From assembly GCA_009869945.1 (NCBI GenBank), contig WIXG01000009.1, forward strand, positions 186,001 through 250,000: a stretch of DNA of 64,000 bases, in the 5' to 3' direction. Made by a program: the position numbers and the translations under genes. This DNA comes from Mesaphorura yosii. Taxonomy: Eukaryota; Arthropoda; Collembola; Poduromorpha; Tullbergiidae. Shown one piece after another: positions 27,030 through 37,613 of this stretch. The notes below the pieces were generated by a model. That model was not told the origin of the DNA, searched no databases, and saw nothing but the letters and a program-made list of their open reading frames with translations. Positions within the stretch are counted from its first letter, which is position 1; each line of letters begins with the position of its first letter.

Positions 27030-30000
27030 AAGAATCTTATAAAGTGCTCAGTCCGAAAGATGCCTGAAAGGAAAGTCAATTTGCACTTTTAGAGTCGTGA
27101 GCCACTCCAAAATGGCCGGAACTCACAAGTCGCAAAATAAGACACTCTTCGAATCTTCCTCGACTCGACTTCTTCCAATCGTTCGCTTGCTTGCTACAAC
27201 ATGAATAATGGATATTTTATTCTTTGCAACTTGTGCCAGTACAGCGCCTACACCGAGTTGTTCGATTCTTCCCATCGCATCTTCTTTCTTCCAGAAACTC
27301 AATTTTCTAAATAATGCTATAAATAATACAAAGACATGGACCTACAGTCGAAACCGACGAAGAGAAGAGAAAAGCAACGGTCAAAGTTGCGAACTTTGGC
27401 TTTGGCGTGTCTGGTCTGACTGAGATTTTAGCTTCAGGCTTGTTCAGGTCCGCCATAACAATTTAAAAATTGCATGGCCACTCGCCACGGCAGTACGACC
27501 CAGATGTCTTGATCTTTGCCCGCATTACGTAACCTTATTGTCCAATGGCTCGTTCAATAATGGAATTACCACTTTGCTCTCACTTTCACGGAAATGGAGT
27601 CAAGCATTCATTGCATTGACCACGAACAAAACAAGTCATTCCGTTTATGTGGTATTTATTCGTGGACATATTCTGGAACTTTTCTTAAATGGTCTCATTT
27701 ATGCTGTCGTAAGTAAACGCAAACGCAAGCCACTGTCACACTCGTACAGAGAACTGGATACTTAACTTTCTATTGAGCGGAATGCACTTAAGAAGAAAGA
27801 AATCACTCGCCGAAATTCTTGCGTGTGTAGAGCAAATTGTCAACTTCGTTACAAATTGAGGCATTCACGCCACGCCACGCCAACAGACTTTCTGAATTCT
27901 GAACCGCACGGTACAACGCGACAGCCTCGCGCTTTTAAGCAATTTGTAACTGACAGTCTGAAGGAAGGAATTTCATCATAAATTATTTTCGCAAGTATGA
28001 GATGTTAATTATTGTTATGTGCCATACCCAGGAAGGAATTTGAGACCGACTTGTGCAAGTTTCTGACTCCTGACTGCCGCAGCTGAATCTGAACCCGAAA
28101 CTCGGCTTGCCTGTCCTGACTTTTGCTGTAATGGGATAGCGAAGCGACACTGCAAGGCACGTGGCTTGGTCTGGTGTGGCTTGGCACATGCATGTGGTCG
28201 TTTGTGCTAACTCGAAAATACTTGAGTAAATTGGAGGCAAACCTTTTCTAAAATGCGAAGTGGTTGGTTGGTATGGTTGTGGTCGTACCTGAAAATAAAT
28301 TGCTTGCTGACTTGACTGCGCACTGGCACGGTTGCAGCAACCACAACTTTCGCTTTCACAAAATGTCAGTTTGTGATTAATGACGACCTTTCCCTTCTGA
28401 TGTGTCTCAAGAGCTTTGTCATTCGCTTCCTCGTTTTCGTTTCTCTCTTTCAACCGTGTTGTACTGTGCCTCCTCGCTGCTGCTACTAGTTGTTGGCCAG
28501 CCGTAGTCGTGGCGTGGTATTTTATTTCCATTATTTGGTATTCTCAATTTACGAACACGAAGTTACCTTTTCCTGTAACGCTGGCTTCGGAAAGCAAATC
28601 CACGCGACGCGACGTGCAGTTACGAAATGCTCACTTGTACAGGCACAAAATTGACTGAGCATTTAATTTAAATGGACATTTCGCAATAAATCGGATTCCA
28701 CTAACAAAATGCACGAAGCTCAGCGTGGACGACACGAACATGCACGCGCAACGGTCGAGGATCTTTGTTTACAAAATTTGATAAGTTACACACCAAAAAC
28801 TAAATCTAAAGCTGGACATAGAAATCAAACAAGCTTAGAGACATTTGGGAATTGAAACACCTGCGCCGCTTTGTTTGTCGCTTTTCTTCACTCGCGACTG
28901 GCTGATTCTTTTCTTACATCGACTTGTGGAATCTCAGTCGCACGTGAGATTCCAGCAGACACTGCGAACGCGGCTTTAGGAAAGCGCCAGAAGTCGCGTT
29001 TCACAACAAATAAAACTCTTGTCATCCAATCTCATCTGAGATCTTTTCTTGTGGGAACTTTGTTTATGTCCGTGGCGACTGGTCATTTGTCAACAAATCG
29101 TGCAGTGTACGAAAATCAAGACTGGCTGGCTCGGAACAAGCAGGATTCTTGACCGCAGTCGCAGAACTACCGGCTGAAACCGAAAATCAAAGCTTCGCAA
29201 GGCTGTCGACATTCTCGCGCTCGAGTTTGTTAGGAGCATTGCATTCGAACTTTGCAATTGATGGCTGATGATGACTTCAGCGCATTTCACGCCTTCGCTG
29301 TGGCTGCACTGTGCTGGTTTATAAACTGCAGTTTGGTAATTGGGAATAGTAATGAAAATCTACTGCTGTCATAACTTTTCCTTTCTGCAGACAGTCATTG
29401 GCTTTTGACTTCCGTTTAAGTCTCTTCTCCTGCTTTAGTCTGTGGAACCTTGCAACACACCGTCACGTTCACGTTCGCGTTCTTGTTTGTTGAAATTTAT
29501 TGGACGCTTCGCTTCGTGCAAATGGCGAAAGGCGAGTACCTTGCAGTTGCATCCTCTGTGCACACTAAAAAATAAATTAATGAGTTGCTCCAACTTTTTC
29601 AAGCTCAGGCAAGCCAATGCCTCTGCAAAAAATTCCAGAGTTTTTTCAAAGTTTATGTGTCGTCATTTTGTCATTAAAGAAGAAATATAATTTCATAGCA
29701 AAGCAGAAAGAGAACGAGGCTTCCAAGCTCTCTTGCATTTCGGATTCTGCCGTTGCTTGACTTTAAAAAGTGTAACCCTTTGGACGCGGACGGTGGAAGC
29801 GAACGAAAAAGTGGTGGAGACAGACGCAGGAGAAAGTTTTAATGTTTACGATTATTGAACACACGGACAGGATGAACATTTTTAACATTTACGACGAGTA
29901 CGTGAGAATAGACACAGGATTCGCAAAAGCCAACTGGCGACGCGGGCGACTGGAAGGCTGGTGGGGACATTTTACAGCTACAACTTTACAAGCAATAAAA

Positions 30001-30549
30001 ACTTGTAGTCATTTATTACTGTTACTTGCTGAACTCCCAGCCCAATGCAGGGACGGGAGATGGAGGCAAGAAAGTAGTAAAAGTAAAAGAATTCGGATTC
30101 GAACATCGAATCCGAATCGCTGCTCAATTTTGTTACCCGACAAAACAAAGTTAAAGCGATGAGTCAGGCGCCAACTATTTTCTCTTCGAATTCCGCAAAT
30201 ACGTCTTCGCTTCTTAAAAAGACTTATTGTGAGTATCAATCTTCTGTAAAGTCGCGTAGTTGTGAAAATTTCATAATTTTTATTACCGGCATTGACAGCG
30301 CAGCCTGTGCATGGAAATCCAGTGCAGGGAAACCGTAATAAAATTCTGAATGATGGAAAAATCCAATTCACGCGACCGATGATCGGTAATCATGTCACTA
30401 TTAATTTGTAAAAATGTACCTATTTATCTGTCGTTGCCTTTTTCAGTGATGCCGGCCATATCAGACCATGCTTGTTGCAGATGAAATTGAATGTGACTGA
30501 TAAGATACATTCGGAAGAGTTTCAGTAGACTGGACTGCAAGGAGACAAA
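27030..30549. other. non-coding stretch upstream of the caspase gene
   Basis: No supported coding exon. It includes the caspase upstream region and the perfect hairpin at 30091-30117. Longer frames here (for example 27983-28531, minus) lack splice signals, domains or ordered composition. Confidence 0.55.
30091..30117. repeat. perfect 12-bp inverted repeat with 3-base loop
   Basis: ATTCGGATTCGA (30091-30102) and its exact reverse complement (30106-30117) flank ACA. It lies about 430 bp upstream of the caspase start codon, where it could be a hairpin or a paired binding site for a dimeric factor. Neither is shown by sequence alone. Confidence 0.75.
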
Positions 30550-32116
30550 ATGGAGCAAGAACATCGAGAGAAAATCTTGAGGAATTTAGTTCCATTAACC
30601 CGGATCAGAAATCCAGACTTATTAACCGCTGAGCTCGTGAAGAGGAATGTGTTCTCGCAGGACATGATCGAAAGTATCCAGGTAAGTCAGTTTTAGTTAA
30701 ATCTACCCACTCATGATAAAGAACGAAATCACGAACGATGCCCTCGCCATTGTCGTTTCAGGGTTCCAAGAGAAGTTCTAGCGAGCAAATACAGAAATTA
30801 TTTCTGGACTGCTGCAAGCGTGGCCCCAACGCTTTTGGGCAAATTGTTGACGCGCTTACGTGCAACGGCAATATGGAGGAAGCCCGATTACTGGACCCTT
30901 CTGTAATTCGTGAAGATTGCGACGACCGTAGCGCCAGTACCGATCAGGAAGATATTGAATTATGCGATCGGTTAACAAAACCTGCCACAGAAAATTCGAC
31001 CCGCGCTATTACTGCCGAAAAGGTAAATTAACTGAGGCTAGATGCTGAATGCAATTGCTGACGCAATTAACAATTTGTTGCAGCCTTACAAGCTGACCAG
31101 TAATCCTATCGGCTTCGCGTTAATTATCAACGTCGTTGATTTCGACGGCAATCCCGACTTGAAAAGAGACGGCGCAGATAAAGACGCATTGAACCTAAGC
31201 AGAACTCTCAAGCAATTTGGGTACGAAGTGTTCTTGGCGCTCAATCCTAAGAAGAAGGTGATCCTCGATTCTTTGCTTGTGGATTCAGTTACAAGCGCAC
31301 CCGCCCGGAGTGATACTTTGGTATTTCTTTCTTGTAGGACTTGCTTTGTCGCAGGACTGGAATTATTAAAACGTTTATCGACCGCTTCACCTCTCACAGC
31401 GTCGACTCGTGTGTCGTCGCCATCATGAGCCACGGCGAGGACAATTTCTGGATCCAAACTTCGGACTGTGAGAGCATGGCGGACGAGCGCGCGCATCTTG
31501 TCCATTTGTGGGATGATATTTTACGGAGATTTAACAACCACTTCTTCCCCGTGATGAGAGACAAGCCTAAGCTGTTCATTATCCAGTCGTGCCGCGGTGA
31601 CAGAGACCACCGTCGCGTGCTCGTGACCCCAGCGGTGAAGTATTACCCAAGCCGGATTCGCACCGACTCAGGCAAGCGGGGCCTGGAAGAAGAGTATGAA
31701 GGACACCCTGAATTCAATCACATGATTCTTCTGCAGTCAACAATTCCGGGATACGTCACAATTCGCCATGAGGAGAAAGGAAGCCCTTTTATCCGGACAC
31801 TTTGCCAAGTATTTCAAGATTTGGGACCACATTCACCGTTGGCGGATTTGATTCCGGTGGTGAGCCCCGTCCTAATTTATTTAACTAAGATTAGGAAGCT
31901 TTTTCATTTGTGCTAATATACACAGATCGCTCGAACGCTGCAGGATCTCCCAACAGAAGGTAAAACTTTAACTTGTCCAAAGCCCAGAGTTAATGTCTTA
32001 ATAAGGGTTGTATCTCAATATCCACAGAAGGAGGGCCCCAGACGTGTACCTTCAAGACAATTGGGTACGTGAGGCCGTTCCGATTTGTCACAAACGAATC
32101 AACCCCATCGTCGTGA
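30550..32116 (+). CDS. CARD-containing initiator-type caspase (Dronc / caspase-2/9-like)
   Basis: Cysteine aspartyl protease of apoptosis. Six exons: 30550-30681, 30762-31022, 31084-31257, 31338-31859, 31926-31959, 32028-32116; all phases agree and give 403 residues. Exons 1-2 encode a CARD-like prodomain (about 1-90, ending RGPNAFGQIVDALTCNGN), which in this family recruits the enzyme to an apoptosome-type adaptor. The large subunit keeps the substrate-pocket Arg (LKRDGADKD), the catalytic His in SHG (residue 221) and the catalytic Cys in QSCRG (Cys274), where most caspases have QACRG. Asp299 in IRTDSG could be the inter-subunit cleavage site. The small subunit has GYVTIRHEEKGSPFIRTLC, retaining the pocket Arg but lacking the usual Trp residues of SWR and GSWF. 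It should be active by its catalytic dyad. Orthology to Dronc specifically is inferred from the CARD. Confidence 0.9.
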
Positions 32117-32264
32117 TTTTAATTAAGAATTCGAATATCACGTCTCAGAGTCACACCTCAACGAGCTCACATTGAGAACACGAACATCTGATCTTTTATA
32201 ATCTACACGGTATTTATGGCGAGTAAGCTTTTAGTTTCAAAAGGCGCTGGCTGCAATTCGCATC

Positions 32265-32270
32265 AATAAA
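32265..32270 (+). terminator. poly(A) signal of the caspase gene
   Basis: AATAAA about 150 bp after the caspase stop codon. On the opposite strand AATAAA copies occur near 32290-32320, which could serve the convergent EGF-like gene, so the two 3' ends nearly meet. Confidence 0.55.
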
Positions 32271-32693
32271 CCGGAAAAGGTTCTAATTGGCAATCGCATT
32301 TATTATCACAGTTATTTATTAACACGTATTGACACGATTGGCAAGGATATTGGCAAAAGCTCATGAGCATTAGAGAGATTAGTGCCAGATCCACAAGTAA
32401 TACTGATCATGATCAGGTCCACGAACGAAGTGACGAAATTGACGAATAAACTCGCTTCGTTTATATACTAAACTGGTTGCAAGCTTTCGCTCGTGACATC
32501 TGTGTTGCTTATCTAATCTTATAAAGTGGTCAGGTCAAACTGTATCTTTATGGTGGAACAATAATAAATTGCAAACTAGGATCTGAAGATCCGACTAGAT
32601 ACAACTACAACAATAGAATACGTAATGAAAAAATTACATCAAAGGCACAGCTGAAAACTGGAAGCGACAAATTGTAATTCATAACCAATGAAA

Positions 32694-33236
32694 TTACAAG
32701 AGCAAGCCAAAAGAAACGAAGGCAAGCACCATTAAAGTTTTTCCAAATACTGCACCAGCTCCGCTATTGCTGTTGCCAGGATTGACATTTCTACAAGTCG
32801 ACTGACCAGCGTCCGCTTTATAGCCAGGATTGCAAACGCATACTTTAGCCCCAGAGTCACAAGACGCGTGTGGTCCACAATGGGAACTTGCGTCTACACA
32901 TGCCTTAGACTTCAGATGCCGTGGAGGGAGATCGTACGGATCTGAGCCATCTTCATTCGGAGGTAACCTGTGTACGCAGTTCTTCTGATCCGCCGCTGAA
33001 ATGTAGCCATGCTTGCACTCGCACGAGTTGTAATTATTGCACTCCGCATTCGCCGGGCACGCACCGAAGCTTTCACAGTACAACGACAGCAGTTGAAGTT
33101 GCATGATATACTCCGATAAGTTGGTCGGGTCGAGCTGACCTGTGAATTGGGCCGTCGCCGTGCTTGCCTCGGTGCAGCAACAGCAAATGATGATAAGAGA
33201 AGCCAAGAGTAATTTTAACGGGTGTCCACGCCTCAT
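32694..33236 (-). CDS. secreted EGF-like protein, probably GPI-anchored
   Basis: An intronless 180-residue frame. Residues 1-30 are a signal peptide (basic MRRGHPLK, then a hydrophobic core with a CCCC run). Two Cys-rich EGF-like modules follow: about 54-90 (CESFGACPANAECNN to CECKHGYISAADQKNC) and about 111-148 (CVDASSHCGPHASCDSG to CVCNPGYKADAGQSTC). Both have the C-x-C-x-x-GY signature of EGF folds. The C-terminus passes through a small-residue segment (NPGNSNSGAGAVFGK) into a hydrophobic tail with nothing after it, the pattern of a GPI-attachment signal. A cell-surface location is inferred; ligand and function are unknown. It is convergent with the caspase gene. Confidence 0.8.
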   Translation of the reverse strand: MRRGHPLKLLLASLIIICCCCTEASTATAQFTGQLDPTNLSEYIMQLQLLSLYCESFGACPANAECNNYNSCECKHGYISAADQKNCVHRLPPNEDGSDPYDLPPRHLKSKACVDASSHCGPHASCDSGAKVCVCNPGYKADAGQSTCRNVNPGNSNSGAGAVFGKTLMVLAFVSFGLLL

Positions 33237-36200
33237 GTTGATTGCAGATGGTTCCTAACTATTCGAAGGAGTTTATGAAATGTGATCAATAAAGCGATTT
33301 AATGAGATATTTGAGATATGAACGGCAAAATCCGGGTATTCGATACGGGGCCGCAGCACTGACCAAGGGGCGCAGTGGGTCGTTGCGGTTTAAACCGGAA
33401 GTTGTGTTACCTCAGTTTTAACTATTTAGCTCTACTTGTCGCTGTCGTTTAACAATCCATTCAATTTAAACGAATTGATGTTTACGTGTAAGCTTTTATG
33501 GAGTTTCAAAGTCTCTCCAATCGTAAAAGCTTAATTTTCCCGCAGCGAGTTTCTGTGACTGCCGTTCGGAATCCGAACAAAGCCTCATCTTTTCAGTTTC
33601 AGTTTACCCAAGTTGAGGAGTCACGGCTTTGGCTCACGAGATTTGTAGTTACTAAATGCGACGACGATATCACAAAAGTCACACGCGACGACGACAGCAA
33701 CTCGAGTGCGCGTTACGAATAGAAAAAGAAAGCAGATTAATGATAGCGCAACTTCTGAAAGTAGTTCATCAGCGTAATTGCTGGTCATTGTCACTGCGCA
33801 GCCGCAGCTTAGTGCAATTGAAGATGACCGTGCCTGAGTGCCTGCGATTCTGAAGTGAAGTAAAGTCCTGAAATGTGAATTATGCGTGTGATTGAAAGTT
33901 TTGATCGCTGATCAGTGATCACATACGTACGACAAGCTGTCCCGAGTTTTGTAAGAAGTCGGGCCAATTTTCCACTGCGGGTGGTCGTGCGGAAAAGTAA
34001 TTATGCTCGACCTGATGAGCAATGAGCATAACGTTCAGAATCACATGAAGTCAATCACCGTCGCTGTCGCTGCATAACGCATGAACAAGAAGAGCTGAAA
34101 TTGAATAGAAGTCGTTAATTTCACAGGCCACAGCGCATATTCTAATTTTAAGGGTCAAAGTGAAACTGACCAAGTTCGAATTCTCAATTTGGCGTTGACG
34201 AATTTGGTTTCTACACCAATTCTGGACGCAGAGTGGCAAAGTTGGACGTGTGATTCATTCCATTTCAGATTTCAGGCACTCTTCTTTATATTGATATGAC
34301 TTACATTTAAACAGAGCCAGCCGACACGCTTGAAAGACAAATTTTATATATAACACACTAACGGGATTCAAAGTGTACACATAAAACACCTCAGAAAGAG
34401 GTAAATAAATAACAACATTATTTTAATACTTTGTACATACGACGCGTATTTTTTATGATTTGGTTCTGCATTCTGCATTCTTCCTCATGCATTCTTGTGC
34501 AGTCGAGTCGTATCTGTAGAACTCTTTTCTCAGAAGAGAACTCATGGGAAAAGGAAGAAAGAATGATTTCATGTGCTAATAGCAATTTAGCAGTAAAGAG
34601 AAATTGGTTTCGAAGCCAAAATTTTATTTACTTTGTGCATTGCACCGCCACGGCATTTGGCGTGGCGTGGCACGGAAGACCGAGACCGAGACCAAGACCA
34701 GGTCATCTTCATCCATCATCCATCTTATGCAACACTTCCTCCACTGGCCTTATTAATTTGTGCCAACGCCAAGCTGCGAAGTGCAAGCACTCCAAATGAG
34801 CACTGCAAACATTCACTTGCTATGTGCTATGTTTAGCGATTACAATATTTGTGGCCCACCCGGCCCATTGTTGTGTCTTATGTGAGTGCATGTGTGGTGT
34901 ACCGTGCCAATTGCCAAAGATCCCATGAACTTGAAATTGAAGCACGGCTACACGGCTTGAACTTCTTAACCACAAACTGCATTCTGCACACAATACGTAC
35001 ACAAAACAATTATCGCGTCAATTTGATACGTAAATTTGTGGTGTAATTAAGAAAAGAGCGAATCAGACATGATTCTGAGTAATTAGTTCACTTGCGCACA
35101 ATCCTCACACATGGCAAGAGTTTCAAGAGCATTCAGGGCAAGTTCAAATTTACGCCGGATGAGGATTGCAATTGCAAATGAGGAAGAACTCAAATCAGTC
35201 AATCGATTGATCGTGATCTTAATTGCAATTTGAAGTCCCAAATCCAAGATTTTAATGTCATCTCCAAAATGACAACTTTTGCGTTTAATTTCTTGTGCAT
35301 TTCGATGAATAAGATAAGAACTCTCCTTCGCACACTTTTTAACGCCATAAATTGCTTCGCTCTGAAACAAAGACATGCTCATAAATATTGAAGTTATCTC
35401 GTCAGCGCTGGTGAAATTGATGACACGTTCGAGTTCTTCTCATTTCATTTTTATGTCAATTAATGTCTTCATTGCAGTGTGATGGCTTGGTTAACTTGGT
35501 TTTGACTCACAACTTCAATGCAGCCGTAATTAAATTAAGCCATTGCAACTATTGCAGTTAAAATGTTGACTCGGCTCCGTCTCGGCTTGGTTAACCAATG
35601 CATTAAGGATAAGCATTAACTGTAATTATACAATTTCGATTCCAAGCAAAAGCCTAAATCCTGCCTCGCGTTGTCATTAATCACATCACGATTGAGCTGC
35701 TCCTGCGTTCCTCATTCATTTTCATTTTGCGCAGCTAGACGACGAAGACGTGCACTTGCTTTGACTCTGGCACAATGGCTACTCCACTTAATTAGCAGCG
35801 CAGCAATGAGGAGACGAATAATTAAGCCACAGCATGACTCCGGCCTTTGCATTACATCAACTATCAGGCCTTCTTTTGAATTTTCAGTTACGATTCGCGA
35901 CGCTACTCAAAATTGACGTAAATAGACTGACTTTGGGCTGGTACAATTCGCGTACTCGAGAAATGCGTGTCCAATCTTTGTGTATTTGTGGCTGATGTAC
36001 TTGACATTGTGACTGTAAATCATGCAGATGACAAATCTGCCACAACCACACCGATTCCGACGAATCACACATGACAGGTTGAAATTAATCCGAGACACAA
36101 TTTTAATTGAGTCATTCTCGTTCTCATTCATTCAGTGCAATTTCAATTGCAATTGCAATGCAACTGCAGCCGCAAAAGCAAAATGAGCACACGACACGCA

Positions 36201-37613
36201 GCACAAAGATAAAAGGAAGTGTTCGCACACCTTAAATTAAAGATACTTCTAATTACGGATGGCGATGTAATGTTTATTGAATTGGTATCCTGAGCCAACT
36301 TTTCAGAATTAGAACCAGAAGAATAGGAGCATGGCTAATAATAATGGAAGAAGATCCTTGTCTTCTCTGTATCTTGTGAAGTGAATGCTTAATCCTGGTG
36401 TAAGCACACGAGTAACGAGTTCGATGTGCATTGTACGATTGTGCTCCGCCAAGCCACGCCGCGTATTCACGTAAGACAACGTAGGCAATGCAATTTAATG
36501 TCATGGTCCTGTGAATCTTCAATGTGTGTTTGAACTAAATATTATTTTTAAGTATCATGTGCGATGTGAGCCACCAGGGCCGCATCTTCGTCGTCGTCGT
36601 ACTACATTTGTGCTTGTGCTTCAAACAGGTGAATTGTCTTTCTAGCAAGTATGTTTTAGCAAGTATGTACGCATTTTCAGACTTTTCTACTTAGTCTGAA
36701 GCCTGACAACAATAAAGTGACAGTTCAGAATTATTAACTCTCAATTTAAAGTCTAAAATGACATGTTTTGTGCTACACGAAGAAGCCGCGTACCGCGTTC
36801 AATTTAAGTGCTGTGCTTCGAAATTTATCATAAACCTTTTGTAGAATTCCTGAAGCATAAAGTTTTAGCCTGCATTCAGCCTGTATTACACTTGTTCTTG
36901 GTTCTTACGTAGGGAGGCAGGATGGCGTACTGCAAGAATAGTGGAAAAGTCGAATAGCACTTTACAATAATACCATCACCATCAGTCAGTCAGTTTCCTA
37001 CTTATGTGCTGCTCCTGAATTAAACGTGTATCACTTTATTTTAGAGTGAAAAACAACTTAAACCCTCATAGGAATCTTTCTTTCAAAGAAGATTCAGTCT
37101 GAGGCGAAAATTAGAACAGTGAACAATGCTCGAAGCGACTGCGGCAGGAACGGCACGGGCACGTGAATTGTGAAGTGCAGGTGTGAGAATAGTCAACAAT
37201 CATTTCATGCGGTTTCATTCTGTCGATAAACATTGACCTACAAAATGCCCGGTTATTGTGAGTGGAGTGTGTGCATGCCAAAGTGCGGGTGATTTGAGTG
37301 ATTCAGTAACCGAGCTTGCCCGAAACCGAATGCTGAAATGAGTGACCAATGACAAGCCTTCTAAGTCGCGTCCCTTTTCTCTCATTTGACCGCTGACTGA
37401 AAATCAGTCAAAATTCCGAAGTTTTACCGCTCCCATCGACAAACTCGTCGACGGCGGCATCGACACGGACACCGAAAACCATACGACGGACACGCCCATG
37501 TCCGACCTCCGTCACCCATCTACGTAGCCACCACCGTCCCCGTACGGATCCCCATCCCGGCTGAGAATATCATCCGACGCCATCACGGCTACGGCTCACG
37601 CGCGCGCAAAATC
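33237..37613. other. non-coding stretch
   Basis: No supported gene between the EGF-like gene and the first exon at 37614. Frames at 34431-34836 and 35671-36131 lack domains and splice context. The last few hundred bases (about 37440-37613) are CG-rich compared with their surroundings, consistent with a promoter or 5' UTR of the membrane-protein gene. A CAATTG-rich simple patch lies at 36136-36170. Confidence 0.55.
36136..36170. repeat. CAATTG-type simple repeat
   Basis: Overlapping CAATTGCAATTG units, each self-complementary, degenerating into GCAATGCAAC at the right end. Simple-sequence DNA in a non-coding region. Confidence 0.5.

Noticed and set aside
27983-28531. 182-codon minus-strand frame
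   Set aside because: No signal peptide, domain, splice context or plausible ordered composition; consistent with chance in non-coding DNA.
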